DNA from: Candidatus Cloacimonadota bacterium
GTDB taxonomy: Bacteria; Cloacimonadota; Cloacimonadia; Cloacimonadales; Cloacimonadaceae
DNA: 13,737 nucleotides
Assembly: GCA_016875595.1 (NCBI GenBank)
Contig: VGPI01000031.1
Span: 1 to 13,737, forward strand
Direction: 5' to 3'
Part shown: one piece after another, positions 1 through 6,658 of the stretch
Position numbering within the stretch: position 1 is the first letter of the stretch
Layout of the letters: the number at the start of each line of letters is the position of its first letter
Program-made: the position numbers and the translations under genes
The notes under the pieces: model-generated
Seen by the model: only the letters and a program-made list of their open reading frames with translations
What the model was told of the DNA's origin: nothing
The model's database searches: none

Positions 1-36
1 GTCTATCTTGTTTTGTTATATACTCCTATCTATTAA

Positions 37-127
37 TGGCTCTCTAGATCGGAGGTGTGGCTCTCTATTGTCGGAGATGTGGCTCTCAACTTGCGGAACG
101 GGTGGCTCTTTTACTTCGGAATATGCA
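37..127. repeat. Four degenerate tandem repeats, probable end of an IS21-family element
   Basis: Four direct repeats begin at 37, 58, 80 and 103 (spacing 21, 22 and 23 bp). Each opens with TGGCTCT and carries a CGGA core about 14-17 bases later; the last ends near CGGAATATGCA. Multiple short repeats just inside the element end, and a terminal CA (TG on the other strand), are known features of IS21-family insertion sequences; the TGGCTC...CGGA pattern is one I associate with that family from memory. No istA/istB coding is visible, so the transposase genes would lie to the left of the window, or this is a solo remnant. The insertion boundary would be near 127. A non-mobile operator array is the main alternative. 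Confidence 0.45.
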
Positions 128-340
128 TCATCTACAACGATATAGATCATCTTCCCAAATATGTATCCTCCACCCGTGGATGGAGTTCAGGATGATTTGA
201 AGGGAGAGAATGACATGCAAAATCAATCAGAATTCGATCAATTGTTCTTTACAATCCGGTCATACCCAGCCATGTACGACTCAAGAGTCAAAGCACAGAG
301 GGCAGAAAATGGTTAAGAGTATGTTTGGCGGTGAGGTATG
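128..340. other. Intergenic stretch after the five-gene operon
   Basis: About 210 bases between the putative IS end and the stop codon of the mocA-like gene. It holds a 12-bp perfect palindrome GACTCAAGAGTC at 278-289 and a short plus-strand ORF (215-316). No U-tract hairpin that would make a convincing terminator for the minus-strand operon is visible, so where that operon's transcript ends is unclear. Confidence 0.5.
215..316 (+). CDS. Possible 33-residue small ORF of unknown function
   Basis: An ATG at 215 follows a purine-rich GGGAG with 8-base spacing and opens a 33-codon frame beginning MQNQSEFDQLFFTIRSYP and stopping with TAA at 314-316. The peptide is hydrophilic, with no membrane segment or recognisable motif. 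It is the only plausible plus-strand gene start in the window. It lies between the putative IS end and the convergent mocA-like gene, so it could be a truncated gene start or chance. I do not recognise it; the ribosome-binding site and the non-repetitive composition are the only support. Confidence 0.18.
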   Translation: MQNQSEFDQLFFTIRSYPAMYDSRVKAQRAENG

Positions 341-946
341 CTATGAACCAAGGTCGCCTGGAGTATTCAAGTTACGGATCACATTTGCATCATGGGTCTC
401 GATATGGACGATCGGGAACCGGGAAGCGTGGATTATCTGGCTCAAGCCCCGAGTGACCTGCCGGTCAAGGTCAAGAGACGCCGGGATGATGATGGGGTGA
501 CCGCTTTTCCTGTTATGACGCATGTTGTGGCAAACAGATTTTGCCACCCCGAGGGAGGAAAGTGCCCCTATGTAACAAGGGATGATCACCGTCTCCGGAT
601 GTGATCTGAAACAGTTGCAGAGAGAGATCACTGTCTCCGGCTGCACCAGGGGATGATCCACCGGGAAGATCAGATATCCCCCTATGGGTATCCCAGCGGA
701 TGCTTCTTCTTTCGCCCGGGTAACTCCGACCCTGATCGAAGCCAGCATATCTGGGGTATCGATACCGGTGACCGTGATGATCCGATCAATGCCTGCCGTG
801 TGTAAGGTCTCCGTCACCAGTTCGAGAAAAGTCCTGCCATTGATCTTTGCTTCTGCCTTGGGCATGCCATAGCGACTGCCTTTACCGGCGGCGGGGATGA
901 TGGCGACTATCTCATCAAAGCGCGTTGAATCTCCGGATGGCTTCAT
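341..946 (-). CDS. MocA/MobA-like molybdenum cofactor nucleotidyltransferase
   Basis: A 201-residue NTP-transferase of the MobA/MocA fold, the usual length for the family. The nucleotide-binding N-terminus IIPAAGKGSRYG (residues 16-27) precedes a Lys at 30. The metal-site motif FPVDHPLV (94-101) corresponds to the GDQP/GDMP region of MocA/MobA. GHPIIIP (149-155) and a closing NLNTPGDL (192-199), like the DIDTPEDL end of MocA, complete the signature. By family knowledge it would attach CMP (MocA) or GMP (MobA) to molybdopterin in the cytoplasm. Being last in an operon led by a molybdenum hydroxylase argues for making the cytosine dinucleotide form for that enzyme. The ATG at 946 overlaps the upstream PLP gene by 32 bases and has only a weak ribosome-binding site, so expression may rely on translational coupling; the true start could be a little further in. 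Confidence 0.8.
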   Translation of the reverse strand: MKPSGDSTRFDEIVAIIPAAGKGSRYGMPKAEAKINGRTFLELVTETLHTAGIDRIITVTGIDTPDMLASIRVGVTRAKEEASAGIPIGGYLIFPVDHPLVQPETVISLCNCFRSHPETVIIPCYIGALSSLGVAKSVCHNMRHNRKSGHPIIIPASLDLDRQVTRGLSQIIHASRFPIVHIETHDANVIRNLNTPGDLGS

Positions 947-2393
947 CGATTTCTACGACATTATGCTCAAAGGTCTCGTCCCAATACTCCGGTTCCCATT
1001 GCCTCAGCAATTCCTCATAGGTCTTGCCCTGCTGTTCCACCCAGGTGTAGTATTTGAGGTTATGGACACGCTTCCGGTCACGATAGCCGAGTTCCAGGAA
1101 GTTATCATAACTCTGAGCGTCCAGATAAGCACTCTTATCTTTGGCTGCAGCCATGATGTCATACTCTCCATGATTCACTGTCAGTTCTTCCAGACGTGAC
1201 TGATACATCTCGGCAGAATCGGTAAACACTGTGAAGATGACGTCATCCTCATTCATCTCAAAGTACTTTGCCGTCTTGATCGCTGCCAGAAGGTTACAGA
1301 TGGAGGAAATGCCCAGCAGATCGAGGGACTGGACAAGCGCAGGACTGAAGCCTTCCCCGATCAGCATATCCCTGCCCTTGTCTTCATTGAAGAGCCGGAG
1401 CAAGCGCATGCAGTCCTCATCCCGGATGGCTGCCACCGCGTCGGTATTCCGGACATTGTGCACCCAGGGGATGTGTTTGTCGCCGATACCTTCGATGCGG
1501 TGTCCGCCAAAGCCATTCATCAGGATGGTCGGGCATTCGTATGCTTCCGTGGCAACGGTCTTCATCCGCGGAAAGTGCTTTTTCAGGTGATCTCCGGCGG
1601 CAATGGTTCCGGCAGATCCGGTAGCGGAGATATAGGCGGCAAGGCGTAGGGATCTGGATATGTCCGCAGGAGCGCTTTCCATCTGCACTCTGCAGATCTC
1701 CTCAAAGACCTCCGCGATTGCCGAGCCGGTGATATGATAGTGAAAGAGGACATTGCCAAATTCGTCGAACTGGTTGAGGATCACGTATTGGGGATCACGT
1801 CTCAGTTCATGGCATTTGTCATAGATCTCCTTGACGTTGGATTCACACCCGGGAGTGGCAATCACCTCCGATCCGATCTCACGCAACCAGGTAAAGCGTT
1901 CCTGCGACATCTCTTCCGGCAGGATAGCCACCGCGGGACAATCCAGCAGCGCACAGTCAAAGGCACCGCCACGGCAATAGTTACCGGTGGAGGGCCAGAC
2001 CGCCTTATGGATCTCGGGATCAAATTCCCCGCTCACTAACCGGGGCGCCAGACAGCCATAAGCCGCGCCTACCTTATGTGCTCCGGTCGGAAAGTACTTT
2101 CCCACCAGTCCGATGATCCGCGCTTTCACTCCGCTAAGGGCTGCGGGTATCTCCAGGTAATTGACCTTGCCAAACAGACCCGTGTCGATGTCGTTTTTCC
2201 AGTTGATCCGGAAGAGATTGAGCGGATCAACGTCCCAGAGCCCGATGGCGGGCAATTTATCTTTGATCGGCTGAGGGATCAGATTGGGATCCTTCATCTC
2301 GACAAAGGTGGGCAGGATGATCCCGCGTTCCTTACAGCGCCGCGCATTGCGGGCGATGGTCGCGGGATAAGTATGTGTAATAATCTTGGGCAT
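915..2393 (-). CDS. Fold-type-II PLP-dependent lyase-like enzyme of the ygeW/xdh cluster
   Basis: A 492-residue cytoplasmic enzyme of the tryptophan-synthase-beta/cysteine-synthase superfamily. The probable Schiff-base lysine is K107 in PTGAHKVGAA. The loop that cradles the substrate carboxylate is STGNYCRGG (135-143), and the phosphate-binding glycine-rich loop is SATGSAGTIAAGD (256-268). It is about 100 residues longer than YgeX (diaminopropionate ammonia-lyase, near 400) and differs in motifs. A C-terminal extension rich in Tyr, Trp and acidic residues (about 385-492) is unlike ordinary cysteine synthases. In operon position it takes the place of YgeX next to the YgeW homologue, so a beta-elimination on an amino or ureido amino acid is the likeliest role (inference). 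The ATG at 2393 has an AAGGA ribosome-binding site 9 bases upstream. It follows ygeW after 95 bases containing a palindromic repeat. Confidence 0.75.
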   Translation of the reverse strand: MPKIITHTYPATIARNARRCKERGIILPTFVEMKDPNLIPQPIKDKLPAIGLWDVDPLNLFRINWKNDIDTGLFGKVNYLEIPAALSGVKARIIGLVGKYFPTGAHKVGAAYGCLAPRLVSGEFDPEIHKAVWPSTGNYCRGGAFDCALLDCPAVAILPEEMSQERFTWLREIGSEVIATPGCESNVKEIYDKCHELRRDPQYVILNQFDEFGNVLFHYHITGSAIAEVFEEICRVQMESAPADISRSLRLAAYISATGSAGTIAAGDHLKKHFPRMKTVATEAYECPTILMNGFGGHRIEGIGDKHIPWVHNVRNTDAVAAIRDEDCMRLLRLFNEDKGRDMLIGEGFSPALVQSLDLLGISSICNLLAAIKTAKYFEMNEDDVIFTVFTDSAEMYQSRLEELTVNHGEYDIMAAAKDKSAYLDAQSYDNFLELGYRDRKRVHNLKYYTWVEQQGKTYEELLRQWEPEYWDETFEHNVVEIDEAIRRFNAL

Positions 2394-2409
2394 TTATCAA
2401 TATCCTTTT

Positions 2410-2437
2410 CGTCATTCCAGCACCGGCTGGAATCCAG
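2410..2437. repeat. REP-like palindrome between ygeW and the PLP gene
   Basis: Perfect 8-bp arms ATTCCAGC (2414-2421) and GCTGGAAT (2426-2433) enclose ACCG, flanked by CGTC on the left and CCAG on the right. On the minus strand this reads CTGGATTCC...GGAATGACG, a pattern like the small dispersed palindromes seen in many bacterial genomes. It lies inside the operon mRNA and could be an RNA-processing or stabilising stem that sets different levels for the genes before and after it. There is no U-tract, so it is not an intrinsic terminator. Confidence 0.6.
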
Positions 2438-2488
2438 TTTTACTTATCTGAATCCGGGAAGGGCGGATTGGAATCAGCACCACCAGGA

Positions 2489-3691
2489 TCATAAGGGTAC
2501 ATCGGAGGAGAGATGATAAAATCTCTGCAACTTGGAGGCAGGATCCTGCAGTTTGGACACAAAGACCATGGCAGCGATGACGAAGGGTTTATACCCTGCT
2601 TCCTGATAGGTGTGCAGCCGGTATTTCTCAAAGACGGCTTGGCTGACTTCACCTTGGGCGCAGGACACGCCGCTGATATCAGCCGGCAGGCAGTGTTCAT
2701 AAAGCGCATTGCCTGCCCGGGTCAGTTTCATCATCGCTTCGGTACATTCCCAGTCCATGTGCCGGGCATTTTCCGCCAGACATTGTTTTTCAAGCGCTGC
2801 CAGCCCGTCTTTGTCACGGTTTTTGAGCAGTTCCGTGCGTTGTTGCATCACTGCCATCGGCGCCCAAGACTTGGGATAGACGACATCAGCATCGGCAAAT
2901 GCCTCCGCCATCGAATGCGTGATGCGGAAGTCCCCACCGCTTTGATCAGCAAAGGTCTGAGCGGAGATAATCGTCTGCGGCACCAGATCATAACCCTCCG
3001 GATAAGCCAATACGACATTCATCCCCAGGCGGGTCATCAGATTGATCACACCCTGCGGGACGGACAAGGGCTTGCCATAACTCGGTGAATATGCCCAGCT
3101 CATGGCGATCTTTTTACCACGGAGCGCATCCCAGCCGCCGAAATAATCCTTGAGTTTGAGCAGGTCGGAAATACTTTGCGTGGGATGATCCAGATCACAC
3201 TGCAGATTCACCAGCGTCGGACGCTGTGCCAGAACGCCATGGGCAAAGCCATCGGTCACTGCCTCCGCCACTTCCTGCATATAAGAATGACCCTCACCGA
3301 GGTACATGTCATCCCGGATACCGATCACTTCGGTCAAAAACGAGATCATATTCGCCGTTTCGCGCACCGTTTCGCCATGTGCGATCTGGCTCTTGACCTC
3401 GTCCAGCTCGGAAAGCGTAAGCCCCAATGCACTCATCGCCGAGGCAAAACTGAAGCGTGTCCGCGTGGAATTATCCCGAAAGATGGATATCCCCAAGCCA
3501 TAATCAAAGATCCTAAACGGGGCTTTCCGCCAATGCAATGCCTGCATGATCTCTGCGGTCAGCATCACTGCCCGGAGTGTGTCCATGCTCTGTTCCCAGG
3601 TCAGCAGGAAGTCCTTGCCATACAGCGCCGGCGTGAGTTGGCGCAGTTCTTTCAATCTGCTTACGATGTACTTATCATCATATTTATCCAT
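2489..3691 (-). CDS. ygeW: Knotted carbamoyltransferase, YgeW family
   Basis: A 400-residue homologue of E. coli YgeW (about 396). It shares long stretches with that protein that I recognise: FLLTWEQ, GLGISIFRDNSTRTRFS, KSQIAHGETVRETANMIS, GIRDDMYLG, VNLQCDLDHPTQS, and SWAYSPSYGKPLSVPQG. The carbamoyl-phosphate loop STRTR is at 75-79, the catalytic DHPTQ at 168-172, and HCLPADISG at 333-341. YgeW belongs to the knotted branch of the aspartate/ornithine carbamoyltransferases, which includes acetylornithine carbamoyltransferase. Enterobacterial and gut clusters place it in anaerobic purine or ureido-amino-acid breakdown, where it may run in reverse and release carbamoyl phosphate. It starts only 3 bases after the [2Fe-2S] gene with a GAGG site 6 bases upstream, so it is certainly co-transcribed. 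Family identity is firm; the amino-acid partner is not known from sequence. Confidence 0.93.
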   Translation of the reverse strand: MDKYDDKYIVSRLKELRQLTPALYGKDFLLTWEQSMDTLRAVMLTAEIMQALHWRKAPFRIFDYGLGISIFRDNSTRTRFSFASAMSALGLTLSELDEVKSQIAHGETVRETANMISFLTEVIGIRDDMYLGEGHSYMQEVAEAVTDGFAHGVLAQRPTLVNLQCDLDHPTQSISDLLKLKDYFGGWDALRGKKIAMSWAYSPSYGKPLSVPQGVINLMTRLGMNVVLAYPEGYDLVPQTIISAQTFADQSGGDFRITHSMAEAFADADVVYPKSWAPMAVMQQRTELLKNRDKDGLAALEKQCLAENARHMDWECTEAMMKLTRAGNALYEHCLPADISGVSCAQGEVSQAVFEKYRLHTYQEAGYKPFVIAAMVFVSKLQDPASKLQRFYHLSSDVPL

Positions 3692-3694
3692 AAT

Positions 3695-4174
3695 TTACCT
3701 CTTTTGCTTGGTCATGCGATCCGCTGCCAGCATGACCGCATCAATGATCTGCTGATAACCCGTGCAACGGCACAGATTGCCTTTGATCGCTTGTCGGATA
3801 TCCGCAGGGGTCGGTTGGGGACACTTTTTAAGCAGGGCATAAGCCGTCAAGACCATTCCCGGCGTACAGAATCCGCATTGGATCGCTCCGGCATCGACAA
3901 ATGCCTGCTGCACCGGATGTAAAGAGCCATCGGCGGGAGTAAGACCCTCGATGGTGATGACATCCTTTCCGGTCACGTCTTTCAGCAGCAGTTTACAAGC
4001 GCGTCTGGGTGCTCCGTCCACCAGGATCGTGCATGCGCCGCAGACACCGATATTACAGCCGTTCTTGGTGCCGGTCAGATCCAGGTCTTCGCGCAGCCAG
4101 TCCAGCAGTTGACGCTCCATTATAGCATCGGTTATCTGATAGTTATGTCTGTTTATTGTCACAGTTTCCGCCAT
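3695..4174 (-). CDS. [2Fe-2S] iron-sulfur subunit of a molybdenum hydroxylase
   Basis: A 159-residue CoxS/XdhC-type small subunit carrying electrons away from the molybdenum centre. All eight cluster cysteines are present: C40, C45, C48 and C60 bind the plant-ferredoxin-like cluster (GCNIGVCGAC...RRAC), and C100, C103, C135 and C137 bind the alpha-helical cluster (QCGFCTPGM...LCRCTGY). I chose the ATG at 4174 because a strong AAGGAGGA lies just upstream and the family normally begins a few residues before the first beta strand. An in-frame start at 4225 would add a basic 17-residue tail inside the large-subunit gene. One base separates its start from the large-subunit stop, and the ribosome-binding site lies within the last codons of that gene, so translation is coupled. 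Confidence 0.95.
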   Translation of the reverse strand: MAETVTINRHNYQITDAIMERQLLDWLREDLDLTGTKNGCNIGVCGACTILVDGAPRRACKLLLKDVTGKDVITIEGLTPADGSLHPVQQAFVDAGAIQCGFCTPGMVLTAYALLKKCPQPTPADIRQAIKGNLCRCTGYQQIIDAVMLAADRMTKQKR

Positions 4175-4175
4175 G

Positions 4176-6521
4176 TTAGTCCTCCTTGATCCTATCCGTA
4201 GAGTCGCTCTCCGGAAGCGACCCATCGCCCAACTCTGGAGTTGATAGATTTTCCTTGGGGCGCTGAGGGAAAGCGCCCCTACGATCGGGTTGGATCGGTT
4301 GTTTCAGATAGCGTTTGCCGGTGGCGCGATAGAGCGCATTAGCGATCGCCGGAGCCATCAATTCATTGGTGGGTTCGCCAATCCCTTTAGCCCCCGATGG
4401 TGACAGCGGATCGGGGTTTTCCACGATAATGGCGGTCATCGGCGGCAGATCGGTCGCCCGGGGGATGCGGTAGTTGTGGAAATTGCTGCTGATCCCTTTG
4501 CCATCCTGGTGCCGGAATTCCTCAAACAAGGCATAACCGGTACCCATTGCCATCCCGCCATAGAACTGACCTGAGAGCATTGCCGGATTGACCGCGTTGC
4601 CGATATCATGCGCCGCCACCATATTCAGGAGCACCACCTGCCCGGTCTTGGGGACGACCTTGAGTTCCACTGCCTGGCAGCCATAAACCCAGGTAAAATA
4701 GGCATTTCCCTGTCCGGTATGTTCATCCCAGCTCACCTGTGGCGCTTTGAACACGCCAAAGGCATAGGGATATTCCTGCATCTGATAGCACCAGCCGATG
4801 GCTTCATTGAAACTGCAAAGCCGCCTGGCACTTGCCTCATCATAGATAAAACCTTCCCGGAAAAGCAGATGCGCCGGATCCACCGCCAGTTTGCGCCGGA
4901 TGATGGCGCCGATCTTGTCCTGGATAATATGACAGGCATCGACCACGGCACCACCACCCATCAAGGTTCCGCGGGAGGCAACGGTTGTCCCGCCATCCGG
5001 TATCGTGGAGGTGGATGAGCGCCGGTAGACAATGCGGTTTTTATCGATGCCCAGATGTTCGGCTGCCAGAAGGATCATGGCAGATTCTGAGCCCTGACCG
5101 TTCTCGTGGATGCCGGTCTCCAGGATCACCGAGCCATCCGGCTGGATGCTGATGATAGCGCTGTTAAAATCCGTTCCCTCAGCGCCCAAACTCATCCCGC
5201 GATAACTGATGGCAAAGCCGATGCCATACCATTCCTCCGCTTCCGGATCTCCAAAACTGCAGTTCTGCCGTTTATTCACATAGTCAATTTCCGCGAGAAC
5301 GCGGTCCATCACCTGCCGGAGCGAGACGGTATGCCCGCTCAACTGCTGACCGGTGACGGTCACGGAATCCTGCTGCAGCATATTCCGCCGCCGGATCGTG
5401 ATCTCATCCAGTCCGGCTTTTTGCCCGGCGATCTCGATCAATTGCTCGATGGCAAAATTCACCTGCGGCGAGCCAAAACCCCGCATCGCCCCGCAAAAAA
5501 CATTGTTCGTATAGACCGCGCGCACGTCACAATGGACATTGGGCACCTCATAAGCCCCGCAACACTGAACCGTGGAACGCCAGGTAACCCAGGGCGAGAC
5601 CGAACAATAGGCACCGCCATCCGCCAGCATGTCCACATATACGAACCGGATCCTCCCCTCCGCATCCAATCCCATCCGATACCGCATCCGGTAAGGGTGG
5701 CGTTTATAGCTCTCCCGCATCGACCATTCCCGGGTATAAGTGATTTTCACCGGACGCTTGAGCAGCCAGGCACACAAGGCCGCCCGGGCACACACCAGCG
5801 CCGCCGTATCATCCTTGCCGCCAAATCCACCGCCCATCGGAGTGCCGGTCACCTCCACCTGTGCCAAAGGCAAGCCCAAAGTGGACGCCACAAAACGGCG
5901 GGTGGAAAAGGGATGCTGCATACTGCCGTGGATCTCGACCACGCCATCCGGACGCACTAACGCCACCGCGGCTTCCGGTTCCAGATAGGAATGTTCGATC
6001 CGGCTGGTGGTAACTTCCGCTGCAATAATATATTCGGAGGCGGTTTCACCGGCAGAGACGTCCCCCCGGCGCACGCTGTGCTCATTGACCAGATTGGTTC
6101 CCAGCTCTGCATGGATCAGGATCGCATCCGGAGCCAGCGCCTGTTCGGGATCGGTCAAAGCCGGCAAATCCTCGATTTCACACTTGACCAGGTCGCCTGC
6201 CACCATCGCCTGGGCTCTGGTCTCCGCCACCACCAGAGCGATCACGTCGCCATGACAGCGGATCTTGTCCCCTGCCAGAGTGGGACAGTCGCGGATGATC
6301 TGACCAAATTTGACGGTTCCGGGAATATCCGCCGCCGTAAATACGCCCAGCACTCCCGGACTTTTTCCCGCTGCTTCCGGATCGATCCGCAGCAATCGGG
6401 CATGAACGGCATCGGCATAAACCGGTACCGCATGGCACAGACCGGGCATCTTGATATCATCGGCATATCTTGCCCGTCCCGTAACTTTGGCAAAGGCGTC
6501 ATTCCGCCAGGCATACTTCAT
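4176..6521 (-). CDS. Molybdenum hydroxylase large subunit, xanthine dehydrogenase family
   Basis: A 781-residue molybdopterin-binding subunit of the xanthine dehydrogenase/aldehyde oxidase family. Motifs in order: an a/b hammerhead N-terminus (1-130), EHSYLEPEA (176-184), MGGGFGGKDD (229-238), KRHPYRMRY (273-281), AMRGFG (345-350), IPDGGTTVASRG (507-518), and GAKGIGEPTNEL (710-721) with the catalytic-base Glu716. By eye, Arg274 matches the purine-orienting Arg880 of bovine xanthine oxidase and Asp237 sits where bovine Glu802 is, which favours a purine-type heterocycle over simple aldehydes (inference). GAGG lies 6 bases before the ATG. It is first in the operon, followed by the [2Fe-2S] subunit, but there is no FAD-subunit gene. 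The last about 30 residues (FPQRPKENLSTPELGDGS onward) are a polar tail, part of which is encoded by a palindromic element. Confidence 0.9.
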   Translation of the reverse strand: MKYAWRNDAFAKVTGRARYADDIKMPGLCHAVPVYADAVHARLLRIDPEAAGKSPGVLGVFTAADIPGTVKFGQIIRDCPTLAGDKIRCHGDVIALVVAETRAQAMVAGDLVKCEIEDLPALTDPEQALAPDAILIHAELGTNLVNEHSVRRGDVSAGETASEYIIAAEVTTSRIEHSYLEPEAAVALVRPDGVVEIHGSMQHPFSTRRFVASTLGLPLAQVEVTGTPMGGGFGGKDDTAALVCARAALCAWLLKRPVKITYTREWSMRESYKRHPYRMRYRMGLDAEGRIRFVYVDMLADGGAYCSVSPWVTWRSTVQCCGAYEVPNVHCDVRAVYTNNVFCGAMRGFGSPQVNFAIEQLIEIAGQKAGLDEITIRRRNMLQQDSVTVTGQQLSGHTVSLRQVMDRVLAEIDYVNKRQNCSFGDPEAEEWYGIGFAISYRGMSLGAEGTDFNSAIISIQPDGSVILETGIHENGQGSESAMILLAAEHLGIDKNRIVYRRSSTSTIPDGGTTVASRGTLMGGGAVVDACHIIQDKIGAIIRRKLAVDPAHLLFREGFIYDEASARRLCSFNEAIGWCYQMQEYPYAFGVFKAPQVSWDEHTGQGNAYFTWVYGCQAVELKVVPKTGQVVLLNMVAAHDIGNAVNPAMLSGQFYGGMAMGTGYALFEEFRHQDGKGISSNFHNYRIPRATDLPPMTAIIVENPDPLSPSGAKGIGEPTNELMAPAIANALYRATGKRYLKQPIQPDRRGAFPQRPKENLSTPELGDGSLPESDSTDRIKED
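4197..4283. repeat. 87-bp palindromic (REP/BIME-like) element inside the hydroxylase 3' end
   Basis: The segment starts CGTAG and ends CTACG. It contains three inverted repeats: GTCGCT/AGCGAC (4203-4208 with 4216-4221), AACTC/GAGTT (4231-4242), and GGGGCGCT/AGCGCCCC (4257-4264 with 4272-4279). The two outer hairpins resemble each other in opposite orientation, and the outer 12 bases match as an inverted repeat at 9 of 12 positions. The length is a multiple of three, so the reading frame passes through intact and the element encodes most of the enzyme's final residues. This looks like a small mobile palindromic unit inserted near the stop codon. Confidence 0.5.
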
Positions 6522-6649
6522 TGCTTACCTCTCATACTCTGCTGTGGCGCACCGGTCAGAAACATGATCCGGTTCAATTCCATTCCTCTATCCCATCCTG
6601 ACCGGTTCCGTCTTTTTTACCCGCATATTTCGTTTTATGCCCCTGTCAA
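6522..6649 (-). promoter_or_regulatory. Candidate promoter and structured leader of the hydroxylase operon
   Basis: On the minus strand a perfect TTGACA lies at 6649-6644, with a weak TATGCG at 6627-6622 (16-base spacing) as the only candidate -10. The leader before the ATG at 6521 contains a perfect 9-bp inverted repeat, ACCGGTCAG (6551-6559) and CTGACCGGT (6598-6606), enclosing 38 bases. In RNA this could close a structured element of about 56 nt; in DNA, ACCGGT is itself palindromic and could be a pair of protein-binding sites. No known riboswitch class was recognised by eye. Confidence 0.4.
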
Positions 6650-6658
6650 GTTTTTCCT

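Noticed and set aside
37..127. CRISPR array
   Set aside because: The repeats are degenerate and short with no true spacers; each unit is only 21-23 bp in total.
915..2393. Naming the PLP gene ygeX
   Set aside because: It is about 100 residues longer, with different motif context from E. coli YgeX; only position in the cluster is shared.
3176..3922. 248-codon plus-strand open frame (and similar ones at 5106-5960, 5991-6698, 7351-8166 and 12372-13421)
   Set aside because: These run antisense to well-supported genes, have compositions of translated complementary strand, and lack ribosome-binding sites or recognisable motifs.
4175..4225. Upstream start of the [2Fe-2S] subunit at 4225
   Set aside because: The extra 17 residues are translated from the palindromic tail of the preceding gene, and the strong ribosome-binding site serves the ATG at 4174.
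6551..6606. tRNA or tRNA-like element suggested by GGTTCAATTCC inside the leader
   Set aside because: The bases around it do not form a 5-bp T-stem and no cloverleaf closes; only the outer 9-bp stem is real.
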